From Rodentibacter trehalosifermentans (GTDB lineage Bacteria; Pseudomonadota; Gammaproteobacteria; Enterobacterales; Pasteurellaceae), in assembly GCF_002000545.1 (NCBI RefSeq), contig NZ_MLHL01000040.1, positions 1 through 48,779 of the forward strand: DNA of 48,779 bases, given 5' to 3'. The notes below the pieces were generated by a model, which saw only the letters and a list, made by a program, of their open reading frames with translations, had not been told where the DNA came from and made no database searches. Shown one piece after another: positions 19,712 through 28,698 of the stretch (its first letter is position 1; each line of letters begins with the position of its first letter). Both the position numbers and the translations under genes were made by a program.

Positions 19712-20157
19712 TTTCCCAACAGTAATGCCAACATACCGGCTGCGATAAGCGGCCCAACGGGAATCCCACCAAGAAAGGCGACACCTGCCACCGTGCCAAT
19801 TAATAGCCCGGTTACCAACACTGGTTGTTCTCCCATTAAGGAAACCCCTTTTCCGGCAAGCCATGCCACAAACACACCAACGACAACAGAAAGGGCCATT
19901 TTCCAACTGAGGAAATCAGCCCAGTTCGGGAGTTTGATTTTCCCTGATACGAGCGGGCTTAATACCCCCGCAGTAAGAATGACAATGCCGATTTTTAAAC
20001 CGTATTTTTCAACAAATGGAATATATTGAGATAAAAAAGTTTGCTGCATAATTAACAGCACCGCCGCAGAAATGGTGATAGCACTGTTATGGCTGACCAA
20101 ACCGAGAACGATTAAAATAACCAACAACAACGCTATCATATTCAATTGTAATGACAT
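19708..20157 (-). CDS. DUF441 family membrane protein (YeaL-like)
   Basis: 149 residues, nearly all hydrophobic, with about four membrane segments ([17 protein letters not shown], then [28 protein letters not shown] and [10 protein letters not shown]). [13 protein letters not shown] and length match the UPF0756/DUF441 family, whose function is unknown. First gene of the DUF441-DUF423-hrpA unit; stop and next start overlap by ATGA. Confidence 0.85.
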   Translation of the reverse strand: MSLQLNMIALLLVILIVLGLVSHNSAITISAAVLLIMQQTFLSQYIPFVEKYGLKIGIVILTAGVLSPLVSGKIKLPNWADFLSWKMALSVVVGVFVAWLAGKGVSLMGEQPVLVTGLLIGTVAGVAFLGGIPVGPLIAAGMLALLLGK

Positions 20158-20252
20158 ACTCTACCTAAAATTGCAATAACCCTGTCGGGAAAATAAACCG
20201 GTCGGATTATAGCAATTTCTTTATTTTCTGTGTTTTTTATTTTCCCCTCATT

Positions 20253-21932
20253 TCACGCGCCCACAGACTCCAGCATTTCTTTTGCATTGGCTAAGGCAAG
20301 CTCTGTAACTTGGCTTCCGCCGAGCAAACGGGCTAATGCGGGAATGCGTTCATCTTGCGAAAGTGCGGTCATTTTGGTTTCCGTTTTTCCCTCTACGGTG
20401 AATTTTTCAACATTAAATTGATGATGCCCACAGCTGGCAACTTGGGGTAAATGCGTTACACACAGCACTTGGCATTGATGTCCTAATTGACGTAACAATT
20501 TTCCTACCACACTGGCAGTTGAACCACTAATTCCCACATCGACTTCATCAAAAATGAGGGTAGGAATCGCCGATTGATCAGAGGTTAATACTTGAATCGC
20601 CAATGAAATGCGAGAAAGCTCCCCACCGGAGGCAACTTTAGAAAGCGGCTGAGGCTGCTGCCCGAGATTACTGCGTAAAGTAAAAATAACCTGATCTGCC
20701 CCATCTGCTGTGATTTTCTCATTATCGGTTTTAACTTCGATATAAAATTGTGCATTTTCCATTGCAAGCTGTTTAATAGAATCCGTGACTTGTTTTGCTA
20801 AACGCTCGGCGGATTGTTGACGGCTTGCCGTTAATGCACTTGCACTTGCCTGCATTTGTCTAAAGGCCGCTTTTTCTTGTGCCAAAAGCGCTTCTTCACT
20901 TTCCGAAAAATCTAAAAGTGCGGTCAATTCTGCTTTTAATTTTTGATGCCATTCCACTAATTCTTCAGGTTTTACATGATGCTTTCTTGCCAACTGCAAT
21001 GCTTGCCCCATACGCTGTTCAATTTCCTGTAATAGCATGGGATCCTGCTCAATGTTTGATGATAGATGTTGCACTTCATTAGTGGCCTCTTGCACTTGAA
21101 TGAGGGCTTCATTTAATAAATTTTGTACATCGCTATAACGGGGATCAAGCCCAACAAGTTCATCAATATATTGTGTTGCACGATAGAGCATGGTATCGAT
21201 ACTCACCGTTTCATTTTCACTTAAAAGCTGTAAAGCGGATTGAGAAAGTTGGGTGAGCTGCTCACTGCTTGATAAACGGCGCTGCTCTTCCTCTAATTCA
21301 AGGTATTCATTCGGGCGAAGGTTAAATTCGTCTAACTCTTCCACTTGATACTGTAAGAGTTGTTTTCTGGCTTCATTTTCTGCGACTTTTTGCTGAAATT
21401 GCTTCACTTGCGTTTGTAAATTTTTCCATGCCCGATAATCATCACGCATTTGGCTGAGCAAATCCGTATGTTGTGCAAAACCATCGACTAATTGAAGTTG
21501 GTAGTCATTTTTGAGTAAAAGTTGGGAAGCGTGCTGACCGTTAATATGAATTAAATATTGTCCGATTTCTTTAAGTTGAGCCGCAGAAACCGGTGTGCTA
21601 TTGATAAAGGCTTTAGAGCGACCATCGGCATTGATGACTCGGCGTAAAATACATTCGGAAGGATTTTCCGCATCTTGCAATTCCTGTGCTTGTAACCAAT
21701 GATAAGCAAGATTGGTTGATTGGAGATGAAAGCTTGCACAAATTTCTGCGCGTTCCTGCCCTTCTCTTACCATAGCACTTTCGACACGTTGCCCTAAGCA
21801 TAAACCCAAGGCATCAATCGCGATGGATTTCCCCGCCCCGGTTTCACCGGTAATCACAGACATACCTTTGGCTAATTCAATATCTAGCTGACGAACAATG
21901 GCAAAATTATTAATAGTAAGTTGGGTAAGCAT
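20253..21932 (-). CDS. recN: DNA repair protein RecN
   Basis: 559 residues, family length. SMC-like ATPase for double-strand-break repair: Walker A GETGAGKSIAID at about 29-40, two coiled-coil arms with a central region (about 150-350), the ABC signature ASGGELSRISLA, and Walker B LIFDEVDVGISG. Start MLTQLTINNFAIVR is canonical. Two LexA-type boxes lie just upstream, as expected for one of the strongest SOS genes. It follows nadK on the same strand, separated by the SOS promoter. Confidence 0.97.
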   Translation of the reverse strand: MLTQLTINNFAIVRQLDIELAKGMSVITGETGAGKSIAIDALGLCLGQRVESAMVREGQERAEICASFHLQSTNLAYHWLQAQELQDAENPSECILRRVINADGRSKAFINSTPVSAAQLKEIGQYLIHINGQHASQLLLKNDYQLQLVDGFAQHTDLLSQMRDDYRAWKNLQTQVKQFQQKVAENEARKQLLQYQVEELDEFNLRPNEYLELEEEQRRLSSSEQLTQLSQSALQLLSENETVSIDTMLYRATQYIDELVGLDPRYSDVQNLLNEALIQVQEATNEVQHLSSNIEQDPMLLQEIEQRMGQALQLARKHHVKPEELVEWHQKLKAELTALLDFSESEEALLAQEKAAFRQMQASASALTASRQQSAERLAKQVTDSIKQLAMENAQFYIEVKTDNEKITADGADQVIFTLRSNLGQQPQPLSKVASGGELSRISLAIQVLTSDQSAIPTLIFDEVDVGISGSTASVVGKLLRQLGHQCQVLCVTHLPQVASCGHHQFNVEKFTVEGKTETKMTALSQDERIPALARLLGGSQVTELALANAKEMLESVGA

Positions 21933-21948
21933 AATAAAAATCCTTGGT

Positions 21949-21990
21949 TACTGTATATTTATCATATTAATACTGATTTAATATACAGTA
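21949..21990 (-). promoter_or_regulatory. Two adjacent LexA (SOS) boxes in the recN promoter
   Basis: Box at 21971-21990, TACTGATTTAATATACAGTA, is close to the TACTGTATATATATACAGTA consensus. A second at 21949-21968, TACTGTATATTTATCATATT, has one perfect and one poor half. They are 2 bases apart, and the outer halves form one larger inverted repeat. The recN start is 17 bases further on (minus direction). Confidence 0.8.
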
Positions 21991-22011
21991 AAGGTTTTTT
22001 TACGATGTGAC

Positions 22012-22902
22012 TTAGAAATTTTTTAACCAGCCTAATTTTGTACTTAATACATTGTAATAATTATAATTTTTTAGGTGGAGCAGACGTAATTTGTGTTCAC
22101 TTTTCGCAATATGAACAATATCATCCGGTGAAAAGCCCAAGGCAATCTGGCTATCACATCCCACTTCTAACTGTGAGGTGTTATGTTCTGCAAAACGGAT
22201 AGAAATTTTACTGTCGCCATCAATCACCAGTGGGCGTGATGAGAGGGTGTGAGGGAACATTGGCACCAGTGCAATAGCATTGAGATTCGACGTTAAAATC
22301 GGCCCACCGGCTGACAGTGAATAAGCCGTCGAACCTGTCGGGGTGGAGACAATTAATCCGTCAGAACGCTGGGAAAAAGCCAGTTTATCATTAATATAGA
22401 CATGAAAATCAATCATATGGGCAATTTTTGCAGGGTGGATCACCGCCTCATTAATTGCATTTCCTTTAGCAATAATTTCACCATTTCGCTCAATTTGCGC
22501 TTCTAAAAGGAAACGTTCTTCGACAAAAAATTCGCCCCGCTCCAAGCAGGCTTCTAATTGAGCATAGGCATTTTTAGGGTCGATATCGGTTAAAAATCCC
22601 AAATTTCCCCGGTTAATTCCAATAAGCGGAATATTATATTTTGCCAAAATACGGGCACGGCCAAGCATATTGCCGTCTCCCCCAATAACAATCACAAGCT
22701 GTGCCGCTTGCCCGATTTGTTCTAACGTTGCCAAGGCTTGTTCAGGGAGCGACAGTTTTTCTGCCACCTCTTTTTCCACCAACACCTGATAGCCACGCTC
22801 AGTTAGCCAGTGGTAAACATTTTTGTGCATTTGCAGGTTCACATCATTACGCGGTTTTCCTGCTAAGCCGATAATTTTAAAAGAATTGTGTAAATCGTTC
22901 AT
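22012..22902 (-). CDS. nadK: NAD kinase
   Basis: 296 residues. Phosphorylates NAD to NADP in the cytosol. Key motifs: [13 protein letters not shown] (catalytic Asp), NEAVIH, and [21 protein letters not shown] split around the conserved glycine-rich turn. Start [19 protein letters not shown] is standard. Divergent from grpE across 117 bases, and upstream of recN; this three-gene arrangement is common in gammaproteobacteria. Confidence 0.96.
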   Translation of the reverse strand: MNDLHNSFKIIGLAGKPRNDVNLQMHKNVYHWLTERGYQVLVEKEVAEKLSLPEQALATLEQIGQAAQLVIVIGGDGNMLGRARILAKYNIPLIGINRGNLGFLTDIDPKNAYAQLEACLERGEFFVEERFLLEAQIERNGEIIAKGNAINEAVIHPAKIAHMIDFHVYINDKLAFSQRSDGLIVSTPTGSTAYSLSAGGPILTSNLNAIALVPMFPHTLSSRPLVIDGDSKISIRFAEHNTSQLEVGCDSQIALGFSPDDIVHIAKSEHKLRLLHLKNYNYYNVLSTKLGWLKNF

Positions 22903-22933
22903 TTGTACTCAATTTAGGCGAATATTGACCGCA

Positions 22934-22961
22934 CTTGAATTCAAAATTTTCGTCATTATAT
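22934..22961 (+). promoter_or_regulatory. Possible heat-shock (sigma-32) promoter for grpE
   Basis: CTTGAA (22934-22939), 14 bases, then CATTATAT (22954-22961) resembles the sigma-32 pattern CTTGAA-N11-15-CCCATAT-like. The CTT is also the end of an uptake signal (22928-22936), so the match is partly forced. The position about 60 bases before the grpE start is suitable. Confidence 0.35.
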
Positions 22962-23019
22962 TACATGGCACTTTAATTTTGCTAAAATACTACCAATTTT
23001 TGAATGAATGGAGAACAAA

Positions 23020-23604
23020 ATGTCTGAACAAGCACAAAAGCCGAATGTAGATGAAGAAAAAGTTGAAGAAATTCAACAGGAAGCGGTTGAAGCAGTTGAA
23101 ACCGAAGATCCTTTAGAAGAGGCGATTGCCCGTGTTCAAGAATTAGAAGAACAACTCAAGGCTCAGGTTGAAGAAACCGCGAAAAAAGAACAGGATTTGT
23201 TACTTCGTACCCGTGCCGAAATTGATAATATCCGCCGCCGTACCGAACAAGATGTGGAAAAAGCCCATAAATTCGCTTTAGAAAAATTCTCAAAAGACCT
23301 GTTAAATACCATTGATAATTTAGAACGTGCGCTGGCTAGTCCTGCCAATACGGAAGATGAAAGTATAAAAGCGTTATTTGATGGGGTAGAACTGACGTTA
23401 AAAGAGCTGATTTCTACTGTGGGTCGCTATGGTGTGGAAGCAGTCGGTGCAGTGGGTGAAATATTCAACCCAGATTTACATCAAGCCATTTCAATGCAAC
23501 CGGCTGAAGGCTTTGAAGCCAATCAAATCACCACCGTTTTACAAAAAGGTTATACGTTAAATGGTCGTGTTATTCGCCCGGCAATGGTGATGGTCGCATC
23601 ATAA
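23020..23604 (+). CDS. grpE: Nucleotide exchange factor GrpE
   Basis: 194 residues from ATG 23020; GGAG (23010-23013) fits this start better than the ATG at 23008. It releases ADP from DnaK in the cytosolic Hsp70 cycle. Acidic N-terminus (about 1-35), a long coiled coil ([17 protein letters not shown] to about residue 90), then the beta domain with GVELTLKEL and INPDLHQA-like [10 protein letters not shown] and the ending [12 protein letters not shown]. The gene is followed by a strong hairpin. Confidence 0.96.
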   Translation: MSEQAQKPNVDEEKVEEIQQEAVEAVETEDPLEEAIARVQELEEQLKAQVEETAKKEQDLLLRTRAEIDNIRRRTEQDVEKAHKFALEKFSKDLLNTIDNLERALASPANTEDESIKALFDGVELTLKELISTVGRYGVEAVGAVGEIFNPDLHQAISMQPAEGFEANQITTVLQKGYTLNGRVIRPAMVMVAS

Positions 23605-23628
23605 TGCTTAAAATATCATATAAAAGTG

Positions 23629-23652
23629 CGGTCGATTTTTCGGCCGTTTTTT
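23629..23652 (+). terminator. grpE terminator overlapping an uptake signal
   Basis: Stem CGGTCG / CGGCCG (one G-T pair), loop ATTTTT, then six T. Its left arm is part of the uptake signal at 23624-23632. Confidence 0.75.
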
Positions 23653-23676
23653 GTTTCACCCCTTATCAATAAAATC

Positions 23677-23690
23677 TTGATCAAGATCAC
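23677..23690 (+). promoter_or_regulatory. FNR-like site upstream of nrdD
   Basis: TTGAT, CAAG, ATCAC matches the FNR consensus TTGAT-N4-ATCAA except for the last base. It lies about 190 bases before the anaerobic reductase gene, so activation under oxygen limitation is plausible. Confidence 0.6.
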
Positions 23691-23793
23691 GAAAATAATA
23701 TTTATTTGAGATTAATTCTCATACATAAGATTTTTATTCTCCCCTTTGAAGTCAAGGCTCTACTCCATTTTCCATCTATAAAATTGAACAAAA

Positions 23794-23841
23794 ACACTAC
23801 ATATTGTGTGTTGATTATATCTTTTTATCTATATATAGTAT
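23794..23841 (+). promoter_or_regulatory. Pair of NrdR boxes upstream of nrdD
   Basis: Box 1 ACACTACATATTGTGT (23794-23809) is a near-ideal NrdR box. Box 2 TATCTATATATAGTAT (23826-23841) is weaker but shares the CTA-N-ATA core. The starts are 32 bases apart, three helical turns, as in other NrdR-regulated ribonucleotide reductase promoters. Confidence 0.8.
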
Positions 23842-23878
23842 GCGGAAATTTTAGAAATACTATATTTTGGAGCATACA

Positions 23879-26002
23879 ATGAACGGCTTTAGTGTCATTA
23901 AACGTGATGGTTCACGCGTGGATTTTGAAATTCAACGTATTATCCAAGCTATCAAAAAAGCGGCAAGTGCGGTGAATATTCACGATGAATTTTATTGCCA
24001 TCAAATTGGCCATGATATCAGCAATGCGATTTTTACCCACCACCAACAAGAAATCGACATTAATCAAATCCAAAAAATTGTCGAAGACAAATTAATGGCA
24101 AGTCGCTATCCTCAAATTGCACGAGCCTACATTGAATATCGCCATGATCGTGATTTAGCCCGTGAAAAACGCAGTAAACTGACAAAAGAGATTGAGGGGT
24201 TAATTGAACAAAGCAATGTGGAATTGTTAAATGAAAATGCCAATAAAGATGCGAAAGTCATCCCAACCCAACGGGATTTACTCGCCGGCATTGTGGCAAA
24301 ACATTATGCCAAACACCACATCCTGCCACGTGATGTGGTTGAAGCCCATGAAAAAGGGGAAATTCATTATCACGATTTAGACTATGCGCCTTTTTTCCCT
24401 ATGTTCAACTGTATGTTAGTGGATTTAAAAGGCATGCTCTCTCAAGGGTTTAAAATGGGCAATGCGGAAATTGAACCGCCAAAATCCATTGGTACGGCAA
24501 CCGCTGTAACCGCACAGATCATCGCCCAAGTTGCCAGCCATATTTACGGCGGTACGACGATTAATCGTATCGATGAGGTGCTGGCACCTTATGTACAACT
24601 CAGTTATGAAAAACATTTAAAAAATGCACAAGAATGGCAAATTCCGAATGGAGAAGGTTATGCAAAAGCGTTGATTGAAAAAGAATGCTTTGATGCCTTT
24701 CAATCCCTCGAATATGAAGTGAACACCTTGCATACCTCAAACGGGCAAACGCCTTTTGTCACCTTTGGGTTTGGTTTAGGGACAAGTTGGCAAGCCCGTT
24801 TAATCCAACAAGCGATTTTGAAAAACCGTATCCGTGGTTTGGGCAAAAACCATAAAACGCCAGTTTTCCCTAAACTCGTCTTCACTATTAAAAAAGGATT
24901 GAATCAAGCCAAGGGCGATCCGAATTATGATATTAAACAGTTAGCCCTTGAATGCGCCGCTAAACGAATGTATCCGGATATTTTGAATTACGATCAAGTA
25001 GTGAAAGTCACCGGCTCTTTCAAAGCACCGATGGGTTGCCGCAGTTTCTTGGGGGCGTATGAGGAACAAGGCGAGGAAATTCACGATGGGCGTAACAATT
25101 TAGGCGTAGTCAGCCTCAATTTACCGCGTATCGCCTTAGAATCCAAAAACGAGGCAGAATTCTACCGCACTTTAGATGCACGTCTCGCTATTGCCAAAAA
25201 AGCCTTAATGACAAGAATTGCCCGCCTTGAAAACACCAAGGCCCGTGTTGCGCCAATTCTTTATATGGAAGGCGCCTGTGGGGTACGTTTAAATGCCGAC
25301 GATAATGTGGCACAAATTTTCAAAAATGGGCGGGCTTCTATTTCACTCGGCTATATTGGTATTCACGAAACCGTCAATGCCCTTTATAAAAAAGGTCATA
25401 TTTTTGACGATGAACAACTGCGTGAAAAAGGCATTGAGATTGTTCGTCACTTAAACAATGCCGTGAAACAATGGCAACAAGAAACCGGCTATGCATTCAG
25501 CCTTTATTCCACCCCAAGTGAAAACTTATGCGACCGCTTCTGCCGTTTAGATACCAAACAGTTTGGCATGATTGAAGGGGTGACCGACAAAGGCTACTAC
25601 ACCAACAGCTATCACCTAGATGTAGAAAAGAAAGTCAATCCTTACGATAAATTGGATTTTGAAATGCCCTATCCGCCTTTAGCCAGTGGTGGGTTTATTT
25701 GCTACGGCGAATATCCGAATATCCAACACAATTTAAAAGCGTTGGAAGATGTATGGGATTACAGCTATGACCGTGTGCCTTATTACGGCACCAATACACC
25801 GATTGATGAATGTTACGACTGTGGCTTTACCGGCGAATTTCACTGCACAAGCAAAGGCTTTGTCTGCCCGAAATGCGGCAATCACGACAGTAGTAAAGTC
25901 TCTGTTACCCGACGTGTGTGTGGCTACCTAGGCAGCCCCGATGCCCGACCATTTAACGCTGGGAAACAAGAAGAAGTGAAACGCCGGGTGAAACATCTTT
26001 AA
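23879..26002 (+). CDS. nrdD: Anaerobic ribonucleoside-triphosphate reductase
   Basis: 707 residues from ATG 23879, which has GGAG seven bases upstream; a TTG at 23867 is in frame but not favoured. Reduces ribonucleoside triphosphates to deoxy forms without oxygen. N-terminal ATP-cone (VIKRDGSRVDFEIQRIIQAI), catalytic barrel, zinc site CYDCGFTGEFHC...CPKCG, and the glycyl radical motif RVCGYLG near the C-terminus. The activase gene nrdG, often next to it, is not here; tesB follows. Regulated by the FNR-like site and NrdR boxes upstream. Confidence 0.96.
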   Translation: MNGFSVIKRDGSRVDFEIQRIIQAIKKAASAVNIHDEFYCHQIGHDISNAIFTHHQQEIDINQIQKIVEDKLMASRYPQIARAYIEYRHDRDLAREKRSKLTKEIEGLIEQSNVELLNENANKDAKVIPTQRDLLAGIVAKHYAKHHILPRDVVEAHEKGEIHYHDLDYAPFFPMFNCMLVDLKGMLSQGFKMGNAEIEPPKSIGTATAVTAQIIAQVASHIYGGTTINRIDEVLAPYVQLSYEKHLKNAQEWQIPNGEGYAKALIEKECFDAFQSLEYEVNTLHTSNGQTPFVTFGFGLGTSWQARLIQQAILKNRIRGLGKNHKTPVFPKLVFTIKKGLNQAKGDPNYDIKQLALECAAKRMYPDILNYDQVVKVTGSFKAPMGCRSFLGAYEEQGEEIHDGRNNLGVVSLNLPRIALESKNEAEFYRTLDARLAIAKKALMTRIARLENTKARVAPILYMEGACGVRLNADDNVAQIFKNGRASISLGYIGIHETVNALYKKGHIFDDEQLREKGIEIVRHLNNAVKQWQQETGYAFSLYSTPSENLCDRFCRLDTKQFGMIEGVTDKGYYTNSYHLDVEKKVNPYDKLDFEMPYPPLASGGFICYGEYPNIQHNLKALEDVWDYSYDRVPYYGTNTPIDECYDCGFTGEFHCTSKGFVCPKCGNHDSSKVSVTRRVCGYLGSPDARPFNAGKQEEVKRRVKHL

Positions 26003-26070
26003 TTGAAAAAATTATTCTTATGCTAAAATGGCTCACTTTCAATGCGCCATTTTTTGTAAAGGACGTCATT

Positions 26071-26931
26071 ATGCAAAGCAGTCTTGAACATTTACTCAAC
26101 CTCTTAAAATTCGAAAAAATTGATGATTTACTCTTTCGTGGGGAAAGTCAGGATTTGGGGCTTCGTCAGGTTTTTGGTGGGCAAGTGGTGGCGCAGGCCC
26201 TTTCAGCTGCAATGCAAGTGGCCCCTCAAGATCGCCTTTTACATTCCTGTCACGCTTATTTTCTTGCCCCGGGAGACAGCCAATATCCAATTATTTACGA
26301 TGTGGAAACCTTGCGTGAAGGCAGAAATTTCTCCGCATTGCGTGTGAAAGCAATTCAGCATAACGAGCCGATTTGCCATATCACCGTCTCCTTCCAAACC
26401 GATGAAACGGGCTTTGATCACCAAAGTGGGATGCCCGATGTTGGGCTGCCTGAGAATTTCATTGATGAAAATGCCATGATACAAAAAATGGCACTTCATT
26501 TGCCTTCGCCTTTAAAAGAAAAATTTGTGGTAGAGCGCCCTTTTGAGATACGAACAAAATATCTTAATAATCCCTTTAGTGGCATAAGGTTACCCGCTGA
26601 ACAATATGCCTGGTTTAAAACACAGGGAAAGGCGCCGCTTGATTTGGGTATTCAGCAATGTTTACTTGCCTATTTTTCTGATTTTCACTGTATTTTGACC
26701 GCACTTCACCCCCATGAAAAAGGCTTTTTGCAGCAAGGAATGAAAGTCGCCACCATTGACCATAGCATTTGGTTTCACCGCCCATTTGATTTGAATCAAT
26801 GGCATCTCCATGCTATCGAAAGTAATAATGCTTTTGCCGGACGTGGGCTGGCACGGGGACAAATTTTTTCACAAGAGGGAAAACTGATTGCCACCACGCA
26901 GCAAGAAGGGTTAATTCGTTATCAAAAATAA
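26071..26931 (+). CDS. tesB: Acyl-CoA thioesterase II
   Basis: 286 residues from ATG 26071, supported by AAGGACG upstream and by alignment in my memory with E. coli TesB (LFRGESQDLGLRQVFGGQVV). The frame extends 17 codons upstream without support. Hydrolyses acyl-CoA to free acid and CoA; double hot-dog fold with the catalytic Asp region IDHSIWFHRPF in the second half. It starts 68 bases after nrdD and may be read from the same transcript. Confidence 0.93.
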   Translation: MQSSLEHLLNLLKFEKIDDLLFRGESQDLGLRQVFGGQVVAQALSAAMQVAPQDRLLHSCHAYFLAPGDSQYPIIYDVETLREGRNFSALRVKAIQHNEPICHITVSFQTDETGFDHQSGMPDVGLPENFIDENAMIQKMALHLPSPLKEKFVVERPFEIRTKYLNNPFSGIRLPAEQYAWFKTQGKAPLDLGIQQCLLAYFSDFHCILTALHPHEKGFLQQGMKVATIDHSIWFHRPFDLNQWHLHAIESNNAFAGRGLARGQIFSQEGKLIATTQQEGLIRYQK

Positions 26932-27173
26932 CCGCAGTTGAGTTAATAATAAGCAATATAAGGTTACTGAAGTCTTATAGGAAACCGTTCCCAATATAAA
27001 ATAAATGCTTATTAATTGAAATTTTACCCTCAAAAACAAAGAAATTTTACCGCCGTTAATAGTTTAGATATTATTTTGCCGGATAGAATTGGTCTTATTT
27101 ATATCCGCCATTATTGCTATCCGACACTTTCTGCAAACGGCTTTTTACACATAATTTAGAATACCGTTTTTCT

Positions 27174-28118
27174 TTAATTAACTTCCTTAATCCGCAATTC
27201 TTTCGGTACTTCAAAGAACATATTTTCTTCAAGCCCTTGTAGCTCTTCCAATTCCGTTGCCCCTAATTCTTTTAAACGGGCAATAATGGATTGGACTAAC
27301 TCTTCCGGTGCAGAGGCCCCTGCGGTAATGCCAATAGTTTTGACTTGATCAAACCAGTGGGGTTGAATATCCGCCGGGTCATCAAGGAGTTGTGAGAGCA
27401 CCCCCATACGGGAGGCCAATTCCGCTAAACGGTTAGAATTAGAAGAGTTTTTTGACCCCACCACTAAAACCAGATCCGACAATTTTGCCAATTCACGCAC
27501 GGCTTCTTGACGGTTTGTGGTGGCATAGCAAATATCATTTTTGTGTGGGCCTTGGATTGAGGGATATTTTTCTTTTAATGCTGAAATGGTTTCCGCGGTG
27601 TCGTCCAAAGAAAGGGTGGTTTGTGTCATAAAGGTTAGTTCATCACTTTCTTTTACCGGCAAACGGGCAATGTCTTCCACACTTTCAATGAGATAAATCC
27701 CGCCCTCTTCATTGCTATATTGACCCATTGTGCCTTCCACTTCCGGGTGGCCCTTATGCCCGATAAGAATGGCTTTTGTCCCTTTACGACTTGCTCTTGC
27801 CACTTGCATATGCACTTTGGTCACCAACGGACAGGTGGCATCGAACACTTTTAATTGACGATCTTTGGCTTCCTGACGTACCGCTTGAGAGACACCGTGT
27901 GCAGAGAAAATCACAATAGCACCGTCCGGCACTTCGCTCAATTCTTCTACAAAAATCGCACCACGTTCACGCAAGCCATTGACGACAAAACGATTATGCA
28001 CCACTTCATGACGCACATAAATCGGCGCACCGTGAATTTCGAGGGCAAGTTCTACAATGCTGATGGCACGGTCAACACCGGCACAAAATCCCCGTGGATT
28101 GGCTAAAATTATCTTCAT
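27174..28118 (-). CDS. ispH: 4-hydroxy-3-methylbut-2-enyl diphosphate reductase
   Basis: 314 residues. Last step of the MEP isoprenoid pathway, giving IPP and DMAPP. The three Fe-S cysteines are in [11 protein letters not shown] (about 12), [12 protein letters not shown] (about 96) and [13 protein letters not shown] (about 197). Family-typical start [15 protein letters not shown]. It is 14 bases after lspA and ends the murJ-ribF-ileS-lspA-ispH series. Confidence 0.97.
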   Translation of the reverse strand: MKIILANPRGFCAGVDRAISIVELALEIHGAPIYVRHEVVHNRFVVNGLRERGAIFVEELSEVPDGAIVIFSAHGVSQAVRQEAKDRQLKVFDATCPLVTKVHMQVARASRKGTKAILIGHKGHPEVEGTMGQYSNEEGGIYLIESVEDIARLPVKESDELTFMTQTTLSLDDTAETISALKEKYPSIQGPHKNDICYATTNRQEAVRELAKLSDLVLVVGSKNSSNSNRLAELASRMGVLSQLLDDPADIQPHWFDQVKTIGITAGASAPEELVQSIIARLKELGATELEELQGLEENMFFEVPKELRIKEVN

Positions 28119-28132
28119 TTTTGACCGCTCTT

Positions 28133-28633
28133 TTATGCTTGTTTATCTTGAATTTTTTTCTTTTCGGTTTTAAAGGCATCGATCATTAGTAAACCCGCCC
28201 CAATACAAATTGCCACATCGGCGATATTAAATACAGGGTAATGATAAATATCCCAGTAAAAATCTAAAAAATCCACCACAAAACCGTGATAGGTGCGATC
28301 CACCATATTGGCTAATGCGCCACCAATGATGAGGGCATAGGCACTATTTTGGAGCTTTTGATCAGCGGTATTTTTCTTTAAAAAATACATCAACATCAAA
28401 GAAATACCGATAGCTAATACAATAAAAAAGTATTTTTGCCAGCCATCGTGATCCGCTAAAAAGCTGAATGCCGCACCGTAATTACGCACATAAGTGAGAT
28501 TAAATATCGGCAAAATATTCACGCTCTCGTAGAGGGCAAATTTTTGAACCACAAGATATTTGGTGAATAGATCAAGGGCGAAAGCCAGCACGCTGAGCCA
28601 AAGAAAGGAAAGTCCGGATTTTGTTTTAGCCAT
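28133..28633 (-). CDS. lspA: Lipoprotein signal peptidase
   Basis: 166 residues from ATG 28633, with AGGA in front; the 15-codon upstream extension is not supported. Cleaves signal peptides from prolipoproteins at the inner membrane. Four membrane segments; the catalytic Asp pair lies in NMVDRTYHG and FNIADVAI. It starts 65 bases after the end of ileS, and that gap holds an inverted pair of uptake signals. Confidence 0.96.
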   Translation of the reverse strand: MAKTKSGLSFLWLSVLAFALDLFTKYLVVQKFALYESVNILPIFNLTYVRNYGAAFSFLADHDGWQKYFFIVLAIGISLMLMYFLKKNTADQKLQNSAYALIIGGALANMVDRTYHGFVVDFLDFYWDIYHYPVFNIADVAICIGAGLLMIDAFKTEKKKIQDKQA

Positions 28634-28653
28634 AAAAATTCCTAAATAAATGA

Positions 28654-28681
28654 AAAGTGCGGTCAAAATCAACCGCACTTT
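28654..28681 (-). terminator. Inverted uptake-signal hairpin between ileS and lspA
   Basis: AAGTGCGGT (28655-28663) and ACCGCACTT (28672-28680) form a 9-10 bp stem with an 8-base loop. On the minus strand it is followed by TTTTCATTTA, a weak U-run. As it lies inside an operon of an essential gene, it may be a partial terminator or an mRNA-stabilising hairpin. Confidence 0.5.
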
Positions 28682-28698
28682 GAAGATGACAAATCACA

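Noticed and set aside
19712-19906. N-terminal extension of the DUF423 frame
   Set aside because: It lies entirely over the DUF441 gene in another frame, is not hydrophobic like the family, and the three ATG codons at 19703-19711 fit the family start.
26932-27173. Possible riboswitch or small RNA between tesB and ispH
   Set aside because: No stable stem, conserved core or promoter seen; the interval is AT-rich spacer between convergent genes.
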